NCBI GenBank assembly: GCA_002633005.1
Contig: NMRA01000871.1
Span: 12,995 to 76,994, forward strand
Direction of reading: 5' to 3'
Length of the DNA stretch: 64,000 bases
From: Phoronis australis
Taxonomy: Eukaryota > Phoronida > Phoronidae
The notes beneath the pieces were generated by a model, which was not told the DNA's origin, did no database searches, and saw nothing but the letters and a program-made list of their open reading frames with translations. Made by a program: the position numbers and the translations under genes. Shown here piece after piece: positions 35,365 to 44,974 of the stretch (its first letter is position 1; the number at the start of each line of letters is the position of its first letter).

Positions 35365-38256
35365 GTAAGGATTTTGGGTCCATTTTTTCTAGAAAGCGTC
35401 TAACGGCAGATTGAACCAGAGACGGTAGTAAGCACGTTTTACAGGCGAATGCAACGCCGTTTGTTTTATGAAATTTACATGGTGTGAGTAATGTATAATG
35501 CTAGGTTTTCTTAATCAGCATTAAAGGTGTTCGACACAGACTGCCAAATTAAAAAAGGGTTTGTCCGATTTTTAATTTACGACATTTTTTAATTTTCATA
35601 TTCTGTATGATTGACTTAGCCTACTGCAAATATATGTAAAATTAGAGTGTCTGCGAATGCGTTTTCGTGTTTAGCAGCCTAAACAGGGACACTTCTAGCC
35701 ATGGGTTGTGTATTAATTTCGCTGCACTATGTCTGATGTTTTTTTGCGCTTTCATCATAAAATTTCGGATGACAAATTTTAACGCTGGCGTATGCAAACG
35801 TATTTGAGTACCTCAAATTTCAACGTTTAGGCGTGTACACAAAAATTACACTTTTGTTTTTAGTCCTTTGTTTAATTGTGATGCCCTTTGTATTTCTTAG
35901 GAAATAACACACAATTAGAAGGTTCCCTCTATATTAATCTTTTACGGTTGTGTAGAAAAAATAACAAAACTCTGAACAAGCGATTTCAACGAGCTTACTC
36001 TTCGTTTGAAGGCCAAGACAATTCATTTCAAGGCCCTAAAGTTATAAAAGGAATTAAGTTACGCATACTCAAGAAATAACGTAAACCGTGAAATATGGAA
36101 AGCTGTTAAATTGAAAATCAGATATCTTCCATCGAAATTAATCCATTTTCAAAAATTATTTCTGTCATGTAAAATGTATCTTTGCAAGAGGTTCACCTAT
36201 TTGTATAATTGTTGCGAAGATAATTCGGTGAACCCCCACTTTTTAGATTTGTAGTAGGCAAGTAGCAGACAACAAAATATTGAACTTAAAAAATCAAATA
36301 TGAATTAAAATTGTGTCGAACCTCCTTCGTCAAAAACTACCCCCACGAGTTACGTTTCTGAGCTTCGTTCGGAAGTCATGTCTTCTTAGCTATGACCGGG
36401 CATGCATGGCCTCTCTACTTGCATTGCAATATGACCACGTGCAGATTCTGAGTGGTATTGCAAAAGTTGTATAAACTCATCTGAACGACAATCCAACCAT
36501 TTAAAGCAGAACATGTTATGCAAACGGGTTCAGCCATTACGCGATTTCTTGTGATCACTAAGTCGTGCATAAAGCGCATATAAGGTTATTTAGGACCTTT
36601 ATATGATTACTTGGATTGTTCTGAAACCCCCTAGACCCCACACCAAACAACTCCTTCGACCCGCGACCCCCTCTACCCTCGAACCCGACGACCCACGACC
36701 CCCACAACCCACGATACACAACCCTCCCGACACAGTCTACACAAGCTTGAATACATCTGAACTTAGAACAAGCTCTGAATTGCAGGATCAAAGAGTTGGG
36801 TCGTGTGCTCGGCTGAGTTTTCCCTGTTTTTAGCAATTAGAAGAGTCTATCTGGCAAGTTGGAAGGCCAAAAACAGAAGAAGAAAAAACAACGCGATCAA
36901 ATCAAATCAAAGACCTACCAAAGTACAGATATCGTATCCGCAGAGTTTGATCGTCTTGTCTGCTCTTCAGTAAATCGCAGATTTAAGGTTCATTCCGGAG
37001 AGTGCCGGGAACCGAAAAAAATGCAATTTCATCAGTAAATACAATTTGAAAATCATACTTTTACCTAAAAAGAATTTCAACATGATATGCAGAATACTGT
37101 AAACAAGTAGAAAACAGAAAACAAATAATAAAAATGTGAAATTTTGTACATTCATGTTAGCGTAATCTCTCCCTAAGTTTAGTAGAACTGGGCCATTAGT
37201 AGCCGCTCGTGGAACTATTTCCGTCGGAACAATATCGCTCTCACAATGCGCTATTTCAGATCACAATGTCACGCCACTTGCTATTTTTAACACCGTACTT
37301 GAGTCCGAACAGCTTGGCCTGTAGGTATGTCTTATGGCAAAGCCACTCAACGATCCGTAATAAGATTATGAAATATGTAAAAATCGAAAAAATATTTCTA
37401 TTGTCACTGGTTCTGGATCGAGGGTGTCGTGGATCGAGAGGGTTGTGGGTCGAGAAGGTCGAGGGTCGAGGGGGTTTCAGAACAATCTCCTTTAATAAGC
37501 CAAATACCATCAACACCATAGATTTTAAATTAGTAATGGTATATATATTCAGAAAGTTTTAACCTTGTTGAATGATTTTTGACAATTGTATTAATTCACC
37601 ATTTAATTGGGTAACTCTGTTTTCGTTTTTAGAAAATTTCGCCAAGAATCACAGGTTCATTCACACAAAAACAACATGTAAATTCCTTTTGGTAAAACTA
37701 TTCAAGAAAAGATATCAAAAACGCTGTAGCGCTTTCCTTTTTCTCAAAAAATTACAGGAGTCCAGTTTATTACAATCCCTGGCCTCATTCTAAAGTGGCC
37801 ATTTTGAAGTCAAATCCTAACGCTGTTTTGAAAATCACAACGTGAAGCATAGTATATGAAAGTTTGACTTGAATCCGACCAACCATTTCAGGCATATGTT
37901 ATTTCAACGTTGACCAAATCTGCACAGTGGTCAAGGGTCCTACATACCATTAAGCATTTGAAGTACAGGTTAGCCTGGTCCTTAGGCGTTTCGACTGTCC
38001 TTTTTATGTGTATTACGAATTCTTCAGAATACAATGAATATACATAACCCCGAAAGTGCCAAGAGGCATTAGATTTGGGTTAAAAATACAAATAAGTCTA
38101 TATAGAATTATTATACGACTGTCCTCAAGGGTTGGAGAAACAGTACTTTACTAATGCTGCATATCTTGATTAATTGGCATTTGCAGGGAAAAACACTTAA
38201 TTTAAATGACCAAATAAGTACACATTTTTATTTGAAGGCTTGGGTTTATGTTTCAG
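35365..38256 (+). other. Long intron in the membrane-proximal domain
   Basis: Contains the inverted CGACCC repeats (36618-37487). Otherwise no gene. Confidence 0.5.
36618..37487. repeat. Inverted pair of CGACCC-rich repeats
   Basis: 36618-36725 (TTGTTCTGAAACCCCCT then CGACCC-like units) is inverted relative to 37415-37487 (GGGTCGAGG units ending GGGGGTTTCAGAACAA). About 700 bases of ordinary intron sequence separate them. Confidence 0.75.
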
Positions 38257-38512
38257 GTTTTATCTCATAGTCGTCGAGAGAATGAGTTTGTTGCCTATGC
38301 GACGACGAAGGTCCGTTAAATTAGACAGTAGTTCTTTGAAGGGGTACTCTGTCTCTGCGCAAAAGTACATTACAGCAAATATTACGAGTTTAGACGGAGA
38401 ATTGTCGTTTGTAATCGGAGACGGACAGGAATCCAACGGTTACAGAAATCAGGAGTTAAACACTGGGAAGCAATACCGGTTCATCTACGGTTTTGTCACC
38501 GAAAATGAAGGC
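38257..38512 (+). CDS. RPTP exon: membrane-proximal domain, main part
   Basis: Acceptor TATGTTTCAG, donor GGC/GTAAGT; phase 2 in, phase 0 out. Encodes FYLIVVERM, a basic PMRRRRSV stretch, then FVIGDGQESNGYRNQELNTG and YRFIYGFVTENEG. The IGDG-x-NGY-x-N-x-L-x-G-x-Y-x-F pattern is characteristic of the segment just outside the membrane in R2-type RPTPs. The RRRR run just after strand C resembles a furin-type proprotein site (R-x-K/R-R). R2 receptors are commonly cleaved in this region, so processing here is a plausible inference. Confidence 0.9.
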
Positions 38513-38728
38513 GTAAGTTTTAAGACAGTTTCAACTTATTCTGATTGGTCATGTCAACTTTCATGTGTGAACCAAGGGTATCGTTCATGGTAATTAGTAA
38601 CTGTTTACATTCTGCCACACAGCACCGCGTCGGCTTTAGGAATAATTCCGGTCTAGTTGCCTAGCTCTCCACTCTACTATACTTTGACGTGCATCACCAG
38701 AATATGCCATTCCTTCTTATTGATATAG

Positions 38729-38792
38729 GACAAGAAAGAGTATTACCAGTACATACCGTTTGAGGGCGTGGCTGAGGAGGAGGCTTACACAG
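38729..38792 (+). CDS. RPTP exon: extracellular stem
   Basis: Acceptor TGATATAG, donor ACAG/GTACAG; phase 0 in, phase 1 out. It encodes the acidic linker DKKEYYQYIPFEGVAEEEAY plus T. Short and without a domain, but the phase match on both sides and its position between the membrane-proximal module and the transmembrane exon support it. Confidence 0.72.
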
Positions 38793-40552
38793 GTACAGAT
38801 ATATAGATTGTGTTGAAGGTGGTACTCGACAGTTTGTCTGGTTTTGGACCAGGTCGTGGCAGATTCAACACTCGTTTTCACAGAGTGTACAGTGAACAGT
38901 ATGCTAGGCCAAAGGCTTCAAAAACATTGCAAAAATTCCTTTAAAACTGTTTCCAATGTACATGTAAAAATATTCGATTTTTTACAACTACTTTAAGCTA
39001 GTTTTCACCCCAAATTCAACATTCTCTTGCGATTACAACAATTTAAGAAATGAAACTTTCAGACTGAAAAAATACTTTGAAATGATAGAAATCAATTGAA
39101 AAATGAATGTTGATCGTTTGGATTTCAAAGAAATCTATCGTGTCTGGAAATTATCTGAATGTCTTTTTACAATGCAAGCTATGACTATTGATGGAAAGTC
39201 GCGTAGTTAGCAAAACGTTATAAAGGATCTACGACTTTAACGCAGATCAGGGTCAAATATCAAGAAATCGCCATCTGTAATCTTCACATACTGCCCTAAC
39301 AAATCAGCAGCTGGCAATTTTGATAAAAATTGGGTCCTGAATTCACCTGTGGTTCAGAACCACAGATGAGTGTAGGTGTTTATTTGTGGTCTGTACTTGA
39401 AAAATTTGCTATGGGGAATTTTCGCTTAGAGACATAAAGCCAGACACGATCAGTTTTAATTGGGTTTGCCTATCCTTACAACAGTGTGTGGCTTCATGTC
39501 AGTTAGTTTGATGATACAAACCCTTCAGCTTTGCTGTTACATCATTGGGTATGTGACTGGTTGAGAATCTTATGGAAATCGTTACTGCTCGTAAAATCCA
39601 AGGGCATCAACTTTCACACATACACTTGATACACCGCTGGACAAGTCGCCGTCAGACGCTAACTGTATTCCGTGAAATAGTTACTTTATTTTAAAGCAGC
39701 TTGCAGTAAATGTTCGTAATCATTTGCTTACAAGTACACAATTTTTAAAGGCATTTGCCTTATTCCATACTTTGTTGTTCGTTTTATTTCCGGCTACGTG
39801 TTTTACTTGCGTAATTTCGTATGTTGTTTCTGTTCTGGGAGACTGTTTCGTATAGAATGAAACCGCAGACACGTGGTTTCAGTAATTGATTTCTTACAAT
39901 ATGTTATCCCCCTCTTTGCTTACATCAGGGGCGGATCCAGGATTTTGAGGTGGGGGGCACGTCAGAGTATCAGCCAGGATTTCGCTCGTCAGGCGTTCGC
40001 GCCCCCGAACTGCCAAATGGATCTACCAGAATTTTAGGGGGGCCATGGCCCCTTGACCCTCCTCTAAACCCACCACTGTACATTGATCGGATGTTTTGCA
40101 ATGGGAACGAGGGAAGACAATATAATGCGTCATTGCCAAAACAATCTTAATAGGGGTGCACACGACCTGAGCAAACGCAGTTCGTCAATGATTTTTTTGT
40201 GTCAGTGACGCAGGGCACGGCCCTGAAATATCCCTGCTCACCAACTCGATTTTATCGATGCTGTACATGAGGGTTCACCCATCAATACATTTATTGAGAT
40301 TGATTCATTTTTTATGATTGAAAGTGCCGGAACCTTTTACTACCGCAGCGATTTGGTGAATTAAATTTACACATAGCATGCCCGCAGTCACCCGCACTGT
40401 AGTAACAGAGTCGCTTTAGTTTGGTGTATTTGTATCTTATTTAACATATAGCAACAGTATTTTGAATTATCGACATTGCATTTTAACTGTTACACCCAAT
40501 GCATTACAATTTCCATCCTCAAACCTGCCTTCATTATCAGCTCTCTTTATAG
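38793..40552 (+). other. Intron before the transmembrane exon
   Basis: Contains the MITE-like element at 39927. Otherwise no feature recognised. Confidence 0.5.
39927..40079. mobile_element. MITE-like GGGGCGGATCCAGG element
   Basis: The left end GGGGCGGATCCAGGATTTTG and right end CCTCTAAACCCACCACTG are imperfect inverted termini around a GGGGGGCCATGGCCCC palindrome. It lies in the intron before the transmembrane exon. Confidence 0.55.
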
Positions 40553-40658
40553 TGAAAAATTGGAAGAAAGAACGGGAAAACACCACTATTGGTGCAGTGG
40601 TAGGCACCGTAGCCGCAGTCATTTTGGTAATAGCGATCGCCGGCTTCGTGTTTTATAG
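40553..40658 (+). CDS. RPTP exon: transmembrane segment
   Basis: Encodes KNWKKERENTT followed by IGAVVGTVAAVILVIAIAGF and VFYR. This is a single hydrophobic helix of about 22 residues with small-residue motifs (GxxxG-like GAVVG) and a basic stop-transfer. Acceptor CTTTATAG; an alternative TATCAG ending at 40540 adds 12 bases in the same phase. The donor AG/GTAAGC leaves phase 2, which the next exon meets. Confidence 0.92.
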
Positions 40659-41250
40659 GTAAGCAAAACACTCGTCTCATAGGCGCGCTTGTATGTTCCT
40701 CTGTCGTTGTTCGATTGTGAGCAGAACGTACGCAAGTTATACTCATATTGCGCAATCATCTTCCTCGCTTCTTCGACCCGTCTGATATCTGAAGACATCA
40801 ATGTTGTGAAAAGTCGTCAAGTAAATCTCTATCGAAACTTATGTGAGCTTAAGTTCTTACATTATCTGCAGTGTCATGCCTCACCAAGGATTTTTTATAG
40901 TTCAGATAATGTGTATACTTTATTGAAGACACGATTTCTCTCTGTTTTACGAGTTAATTTCAGCTCTTTTAAACTCTCTAAATAGAGACTTATTTTCACA
41001 TGACAAGAGTGCAGTAAAAATGCAGTCGACATCAGTACGTAATATAATTTACAAGGCGCATTTATTATGAGACACATCTCATTTTCAGTCCCATTTGTAG
41101 TGATATATACCATGATATACAAATCTGACCACTGCTCACAAGTCCCATTAAATTCAGGTTCCCATTCACTCCGTCCATACATGAAATAGCGAGACCGAGC
41201 TCAGAGGAGTAGGAGACACGTTTTTGCAATAGTCGATTGTCTGCCAGTAA

Positions 41251-41315
41251 GTCTAGCATTCAAACTCGGGTCTCTCAAACCGGAGTCTGGACCTCAAACC
41301 ACTGAGCCACACATT
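41251..41315 (-). repeat. tRNA-like SINE sequence
   Basis: On the minus strand TGTGTGGCTCAGTGGTTTGA and ACCCGAGTTTGAATGC resemble tRNA boxes A and B at normal spacing. Box B has TTTGAAT in place of TTCGAAT, so it is a relic. It lies between the transmembrane exon and the basic juxtamembrane exon. Confidence 0.6.
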
Positions 41316-41428
41316 ATTCGTCCAGCATTACATCAAATTATTAATGAAGCGTAACATAACTGAGTAAGCTTTCCCTTTAAAGACAATGGCTAGTTTCATG
41401 TTCACGATCCCCTTTCGTCAATTTGTAG

Positions 41429-41508
41429 GAGACGACGGGCAAACAAAAACCCTTCAACTGAGGAGCTGAGGATGGATGACATCTCAACAATTGAAAACAC
41501 AAGTTCAT
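41429..41508 (+). CDS. RPTP exon: basic juxtamembrane segment
   Basis: An 80-base exon too short to show as a long open frame. It was inferred because the transmembrane exon leaves phase 2 while the next clear exon needs phase 1. The acceptor ATTTGTAG and donor TCAT/GTCAGT bridge these phases exactly and give RRRRANKNPSTEELRMDDIS followed by TIENTSS. The Arg run directly after the membrane helix fits the positive-inside rule. Confidence 0.8.
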
Positions 41509-41799
41509 GTCAGTTAAATTTTGTATATTGTACTTTATATGTTGTTTAATCGTGTATGGACTTCTCTTTATGATGGTGTCATGTAAAATTGAACTTTTTG
41601 TGGGTGCTCTGTCTGCGTAGTCAGTAGCTGACGGCATGCGTATAAAGGCGGTCTTCTCGTTTTATTAGATTTTCTTTGTCCCACTTCTTGGAAAGATCGT
41701 CAGTTTCCATGTAACATCTGTTGCCACGTGAGTGCCTATTTGAATCTCAGTATGATTGCAGCCATATTTTCTACATTTTCACTGTCTGCTTCTGTGCAG

Positions 41800-42002
41800 C
41801 AACGTCCAACAATTACCAGGAAGCTGCCCAAGGTCCGGCTGTACGACCCAAAGAGAAACCAATGGCGCCACCTAAACCAATAAATCCAACACCACCCGCA
41901 GAGCCAGTGTATTCCAACTTCAAGAAACCAATCTCCGTCGACGAATTGGATTCCTATGTAGCGAAGCGGTTGAGCGATGACGATCTTGCAGATGAATATA
42001 AA
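41800..42002 (+). CDS. RPTP exon: Pro-rich juxtamembrane region
   Basis: Acceptor CTTCTGTGCAG, donor AAA/GTGTGT (a GTGTGT donor is weaker than average); phase 1 in, phase 0 out. It encodes RPKEKPMAPPKPINPTPPAE with PxxP motifs, then PVYSNFKKPISVDELDSYV, and ends LADEYK. PI-x-V-x-EL-x-Y followed by EYK is the conserved lead-in to RPTP D1. The Tyr in VYSNF sits in a pY-x-N context, which Grb2-type SH2 domains bind when phosphorylated (inference). Confidence 0.9.
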
Positions 42003-42097
42003 GTGTGTTGCTTTATTTTCTTATTTTAGAAAAGGGGGAAGATTATACATTTATCAAAAGTCACAGTCGTAAATTTGATATATGGGTATTTAGTTAA

Positions 42098-42235
42098 AAT
42101 GTGTTTGTTTGTGTTTGTGTTTGTGTTTGTGTGTGTGCGTTCGTGTTTATGTGTGTGCGCTTGTGTGCGTTTGTGTGATTATGTGTGCGTGTGTTTGTGT
42201 GTGCGTGTGAGGGTGTGTGTTTGTGTGTGTGGGTG
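42098..42235. repeat. GT-rich microsatellite
   Basis: About 140 bases of GTGTTT, GTGTGC and GTGTGT units on the plus strand. It lies just 95 bases after the exon ending at 42002, whose donor is itself GTGTGT. Confidence 0.95.
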
Positions 42236-42667
42236 GACAGAAGCCGGAGAGCTTCAAAGACAAGTTACTTACTTCTATCGTACTTTACAATGCAAGTAAA
42301 TTTGAATGGCAAGATAGTCATTATTTGCTTCTTATTTCTTGAGCATTTTTGAAAAACTGCCTGATGATGTCACTAGTATAGTTAGGCAAATGAAACTGAC
42401 GCGTCAGTACAATGTGTGAGAAAAAACAGTGAATCCTAACAGTGTTCACCCCTTAACTCCTGGACCGTTCACTTTGTCACCTGCAGCCATTTGCAGGTTG
42501 AAATCCTACCTCCTGTGCACAACAGGACACCTCTTCTTTCATTTCTAAAAATCTAACTTTTATGCACATTTAAGCCCCCTTGTTGTTTATATTTGCCACA
42601 GCTTGTCAGAAATGTTCGTTATAACTGTTCATTCTAATACATGTGTATCACATTTTTATCGTTTTAG

Positions 42668-42755
42668 AGTTTGCCAAGTGGTCTTATTTTTCCCAGAAGT
42701 GCTGCCTTGAAAGATGACAACAAAACGAAAAATCGTTTTACCAACATTTTACCGT
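42668..42755 (+). CDS. RPTP exon: D1 start with KNRF motif
   Basis: Acceptor TCGTTTTAG, donor CCGT/GTACGT; phase 0 in, phase 1 out. Encodes SLPSGLIFPRSAALKD and NKTKNRFTNILP. EYK-SLPSG across the junction and the KNRY-type motif (here KNRF, which shapes the phosphotyrosine pocket) define the N-terminus of phosphatase D1. Confidence 0.92.
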
Positions 42756-42949
42756 GTACGTATATACACCCTGTACATGTACGCATTTAACTCTCATCGA
42801 AATAACTTCAATTCATCGCTGATTTTTTTAAATTTCCAACTTCTGTGTTTTCCAGACACGTAATAATTTTGTTAGATAATTATTTGTGTGTTTGAATATA
42901 CAGCACCGAATTATTCTCGATACATTTAGTTCCTCCTTGACATTTACAG

Positions 42950-43063
42950 ATAACAAAAACCGTGTGATTCTTGAGAAGATACCGTCCGAACCAAATTCAG
43001 ACTATATCAACGCTAGCTACATCGACGGTTACAAGAAACCTCGGGCCTTCATTGCTGCCATGG
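42950..43063 (+). CDS. RPTP exon: D1, DYINAS motif
   Basis: Acceptor CATTTACAG, donor ATGG/GTAAGT; phase 1-1. It encodes [49 protein letters not shown] is a PTP family motif. FIAAMG replaces the usual YIA-x-QG at the start of the next conserved block. Confidence 0.95.
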
Positions 43064-43515
43064 GTAAGTTACATTTCAAAGAACATGCACATGTATATCC
43101 ACAGGTGGTCATTGCCCAAAAGATTAGGTCAAAGTAATTCGTAGCTTTTTCGGGTTGTCAATACTACGATTTTATCTCTCACCTATCAAGCCAGATTCCA
43201 AGTTTTGTGATGGGTAAGTTTGCATACCGGATTGTCTTTGAAACTACAAAGTCCCGATTATAACTTGCACGTAATTTAGTTTCACCGTTATCGCAGTGCC
43301 TATTATTGCGCGGATCAAGGATAAACTCATTCGATCCGAGATTAAACAATGAAAGATAGAAATGGCGGACCGAAGTGTACTATCCTATTCACTTTTATCC
43401 TTTTTACTGCTCCTGTTTCACTCGGTGTCACCTTATCTTGCGCTATCGTTACGTCCTAAGGTTACATTTGTTCATGTAAAAGATGGTGTAAACTACTACA
43501 TGTATGCTTTTCTAG

Positions 43516-43613
43516 GTCCGAATCGCCACACTGTAAAGGACTTTTGGAGGATGGTTTGGCAAGAAAACATAAATAGGATTGTTATGTTGACTAACCCTGT
43601 GGAAGGCGGCAAG
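43516..43613 (+). CDS. RPTP exon: D1, DFWRMVW motif
   Basis: Acceptor CTTTTCTAG, donor AAG/GTGAGC; phase 1 in, phase 0 out. It encodes [20 protein letters not shown] and [13 protein letters not shown], the core DFW-x-M-x-W and IVM-LT motifs of PTP domains. Confidence 0.96.
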
Positions 43614-43797
43614 GTGAGCAGCTCATGGAATGTTTACTGCAGCTGCATAGTATAAAGTATTATTGTTTTGAGTCACGTAACGTCTATTAACCATTAAAAT
43701 GTAAAACAGAAAGCAAGTCTTAAGGAGAGCTTTGTGGTCTATATGTTACACCTGCTGTTACTCGCTAAACTCAATTTGCTATCGATTTCATTTTTAG

Positions 43798-43920
43798 AGA
43801 AAATGTGAAGTGTATTGGCCCGACTCCCACGAAGTAGAAAGATACGGCGACATCAACGTCACGTTGACTGGCAAAGAGACAAAGCCCGATTATGTTGCAA
43901 GAACTTTTGAAGTACTCAAG
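43798..43920 (+). CDS. RPTP exon: D1, CxxYWP motif
   Basis: Acceptor CATTTTTAG, donor AAG/GTAACC; phase 0-0, 41 codons. Encodes RKCEVYWPD, RYGDINVTL and YVARTFEVLK. K-C-x-x-YWP, YGD-I-x-V and R-x-F are conserved in RPTP D1. YGDI-x-VTL is closest to the R2B group. Confidence 0.96.
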
Positions 43921-44172
43921 GTAACCACTGTAAGTGTTTTCCGGATATTTATTTCTGCTTCAAAGCTATACATGTATATCTACTTGTGTGTTTCTTACAA
44001 TACACATATACTCTCCTCATCTCATTAAACAAATGGGTTGTCTAGCCTAACAAAACCTGTCACAGATTATCTGACGGAATTGTACATGTGTATGAAAATA
44101 CTTGACGGTGCTTATGTTAATGAAGTTCTCGCCACACTTCCGACATTCCACCTGTCTCTATGCTTCCGACAG

Positions 44173-44330
44173 CCAAAACAAAACCAAGCTAGGGAACTAG
44201 TCCACTATCACTTCACATCTTGGGCGGATCACGATGTGCCGAAGAGTTCAGCTCTCTGGAAATTCTACCGCATGGTCAAGGAACGTATGAGTAGTGACGG
44301 AGATAAACATCCAACGGTCGTTCACTGCAG
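44173..44330 (+). CDS. RPTP exon: D1, WPD-loop region
   Basis: Acceptor CTTCCGACAG, donor TGCAG/GTTTGA; phase 0 in, phase 2 out. Encodes ARELVHYHFTSWADHDVP, WKFYRMVKER and HPTVVHC. The general-acid loop is W-A-D-H-D-V-P rather than the usual W-P-D-H-G-V-P. The catalytic Asp is kept, while Pro and Gly are replaced. The exon ends on the catalytic cysteine of the HC-x5-R signature, which continues in the next exon. Confidence 0.95.
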
Positions 44331-44774
44331 GTTTGAGAAACTGTTTGATTATTCATGTTACACTGAGTGACACAGTCATGGTCCAGCTGATGACTCACAT
44401 GAAGCGCTTCAATAGCACACTGTTTGATAATCTAATAATTTTGGAATAAGGAGCTGGAACTCCGAAGCTTCGAACTAAACTCTGCATCTCTTTCAAACAG
44501 GGCAAAACTTCTAAAATAATTCGCGACCACTTGGGCGCTAATGAAGCTGTGTTGTTTGTTGCGATTATCTAGAACTTTCAGTTATCCACTGACAATATGG
44601 TTACCAAGGCTGACTTCGAACTGCAGAAACTTTGGTACGCGCCGGTTTATATGGCATCTGCAAAGTTATTTTAATATGTCCGTTTGTAGCGAACGTATTC
44701 TAATATTCTCGGTTTGACCACATTTCAAGTCAGTGATTAAGGCCAATACAACATAATATCGTGTTTACTTGAAG

Positions 44775-44910
44775 TGCTGGCGTAGGCAGGACTGGTACAT
44801 TCATCATGATGGACATATTAAGTGAACAGATCAAAGCTGAGAATGTCCTTGACATTCTGGGACAAGTGTACTTGCTGCGACAACAGAGAGTTAACATGGT
44901 GCAGACCTGG
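44775..44910 (+). CDS. RPTP exon: D1 catalytic signature
   Basis: Acceptor TTACTTGAAG, phase 2 in, phase 0 out. With the preceding exon it gives [12 protein letters not shown], a complete and intact CX5R active site (Cys nucleophile, Arg phosphate-binding). It continues [29 protein letters not shown]. The donor TGG/GTATGT is the first of three tandem copies of a 28-bp unit that spans the exon end. Use of the second or third donor would put TAA in frame after three more codons. Confidence 0.95.
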
Positions 44911-44974
44911 GTATGTTATTAACATGGTGCAGACCTGGGTATGTTATTAACATGGTGCAGACCTGGGTATGTTA
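44891..44974 (+). repeat. 28-bp tandem triplication across a 5' splice site
   Basis: Three perfect head-to-tail copies of a 28-bp unit (44891-44918, 44919-44946, 44947-44974). Each contains the last 20 coding bases of the D1 catalytic exon and the donor TGG/GTATGT. The intron therefore starts with two decoy exon-end plus donor copies. Only the first keeps the frame, because GTA TGT TAT TAA follows it. Confidence 0.95.

Noticed and set aside
39950-40150. 66-codon frame in the intron before the transmembrane exon
   Set aside because: It is mostly the translation of a MITE-like element and has no splice support.
17088-41315. Functional tRNA genes at the four tRNA-like sites
   Set aside because: Box A and B are recognisable, but stems are poorly paired, one lacks the anticodon arm, and all lie within repeats.
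42075-42299. Open frame rich in Val, Cys and Phe
   Set aside because: It is the translation of a GT-rich microsatellite.
43362-43655. Open frame starting with a signal-peptide-like MADRS leader and a long Leu-rich stretch
   Set aside because: It lies in the intron just before a D1 exon. Its 3' part is out of intron only because it runs into that exon, and no upstream promoter or splice logic supports a separate start.
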